Both the position numbers and the translations under genes were made by a program. A stretch of DNA of 6,528 bases from Pseudomonadota bacterium (GTDB taxonomy: Bacteria; Pseudomonadota; Gammaproteobacteria; Steroidobacterales; Steroidobacteraceae): positions 1-6,528 of the forward strand of contig JAKBCE010000136.1 of the NCBI GenBank assembly GCA_021808195.1, in the 5' to 3' direction. This document shows, piece by piece, positions 5,926 to 6,528 of this stretch (positions are counted from its first letter, which is position 1; each line of letters opens with the position of its first letter). The notes beneath the pieces were generated by a model. It ran no database searches, was not told where the DNA came from, and saw only the letters and a list, made by a program, of their open reading frames with translations.

Positions 5926-6528
5926 CTACGAGGCGGTCGCAGGCCCTGATTTCGCTGCTGAGAGTGACGGGAGCAGCTGCTCGGCGTACTGCTCGATGGG
6001 GAAGCTGAAGGCCCCGCGCAGATTGATCCGTTCCGTTCGGGTGGGCGCGATGCGCCCGATCAGCTCCGGCGGCACGGCGGTCGCGCGCCGCACGTTCCAG
6101 CGATCCAGGATCGACTGCATTTGCATTGTATTCCAGGTCATCACGAGGTTGGCCAGCAGGCTCAGGGCGTCCGCCACGGCCTGCATCTCCTCGGGTTGCT
6201 TGGCTTGGTAGCGGGCCCCCCGGCCGGCGTAGATCGCGCGTCCGGGCGCGCTCCTCGCGCAGTACGCGCATCAAGGCACGGCGCTGTGCCTCTGAGAGCC
6301 AGTGAAAACCCAGTGTCTCGCAGGCGACTGCCTGATGCTCAAACAGTGTCCGGCGGCGCCGATACATCGCCCGGAGCGAGGCCAGATCCGGGGCGGCGAC
6401 GTCAAATTGCTTGCCCGGGTGCTGCCACAATGCGGGCGGAACCATGCGCACCGCTTCCAGCAGTCGCCCCGTCAGGCGCAGGAAACCGATCTGCAGCGAC
6501 AGTGCGATCTTGAGGGCGGGGCCACGGC
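5926..6528 (-). pseudogene. tnpA: Internally deleted Tn3-family transposase (N- and C-terminal fragments joined out of frame)
   Basis: Two pieces of one protein lie side by side on the minus strand. From the right edge to about 6250 the frame reads LKIALSLQIGFLRLTGRLLE, then APDLASLRAMYRRRRTLFEH and LGFHWLSEAQRRALMRVLRE. This is typical of the DUF4158 N-terminal domain of Tn3-family transposases. From about 6240 to the stop at 5926-5928, in a different frame, it reads RAIYAGRGARYQAKQPEEMQ, LSLLANLVMTWNTMQMQ, PPELIGRIAPTRTERINLRG and YAEQLLPS, the conserved extreme C-terminus. A full-length enzyme has about 950-1000 residues, so roughly 700 or more are missing, including the catalytic DDE core. 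The last catalytic Glu normally sits just before the RAIY segment and is also gone. The joint lies near 6235-6260 and shifts frame. The N-terminal fragment continues beyond the window. The product cannot be active. Confidence 0.85.

Noticed and set aside
5534..6250. Read-through of the Tn3 N-terminal frame past the deletion joint
   Set aside because: After about 6250 the residues no longer resemble transposase and merely read the C-terminal fragment and flank out of frame.

Overview
The window is high-GC DNA from a Gram-negative bacterium, most likely a gamma- or betaproteobacterium. The evidence is a PEP-CTERM (exosortase-sorted) protein gene with a consensus sigma-54 promoter, a signal-peptide-bearing S10 serine carboxypeptidase and a divergent LysR/SDR pair. 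Genus cannot be settled from the sequence.

Layout from left to right. Positions 2-874 (+) hold the C-terminal 290 residues of a helical-repeat (TPR-like) protein whose start lies outside the window. A convergent gap with two adjacent GC-rich hairpins (1009-1067) separates it from a secreted S10 family serine carboxypeptidase (1085-2644, -) with all expected catalytic motifs. Upstream of that is a LysR-type regulator (2793-3695, -), divergent from a classical short-chain dehydrogenase/reductase (3820-4584, +). The 124-bp LysR/SDR gap carries a near-perfect 21-bp palindrome, a good operator candidate. The SDR gene converges on a PEP-CTERM protein gene (4769-5374, -), and that gap again has two adjacent GC-rich hairpins. 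From about 5440 to the right end there is no intact gene: sequence with repeats resembling insertion-sequence ends (5672-5811), then a strongly degraded Tn3-family transposase. Its N-terminal part is joined directly, and out of frame, to its C-terminal part.

The genes do not form one operon. The SDR and LysR probably form a local regulator/target module. The PEP-CTERM protein should depend on an exosortase, exopolysaccharide genes and a sigma-54 activator encoded elsewhere. The carboxypeptidase looks independent. The right third is accessory, mobile-element-scarred DNA. I see no complete undescribed system. The most informative points are the perfect sigma-54 promoter on the PEP-CTERM gene, the LysR palindrome, the paired hairpins in both convergent gaps and the collapsed Tn3 element.
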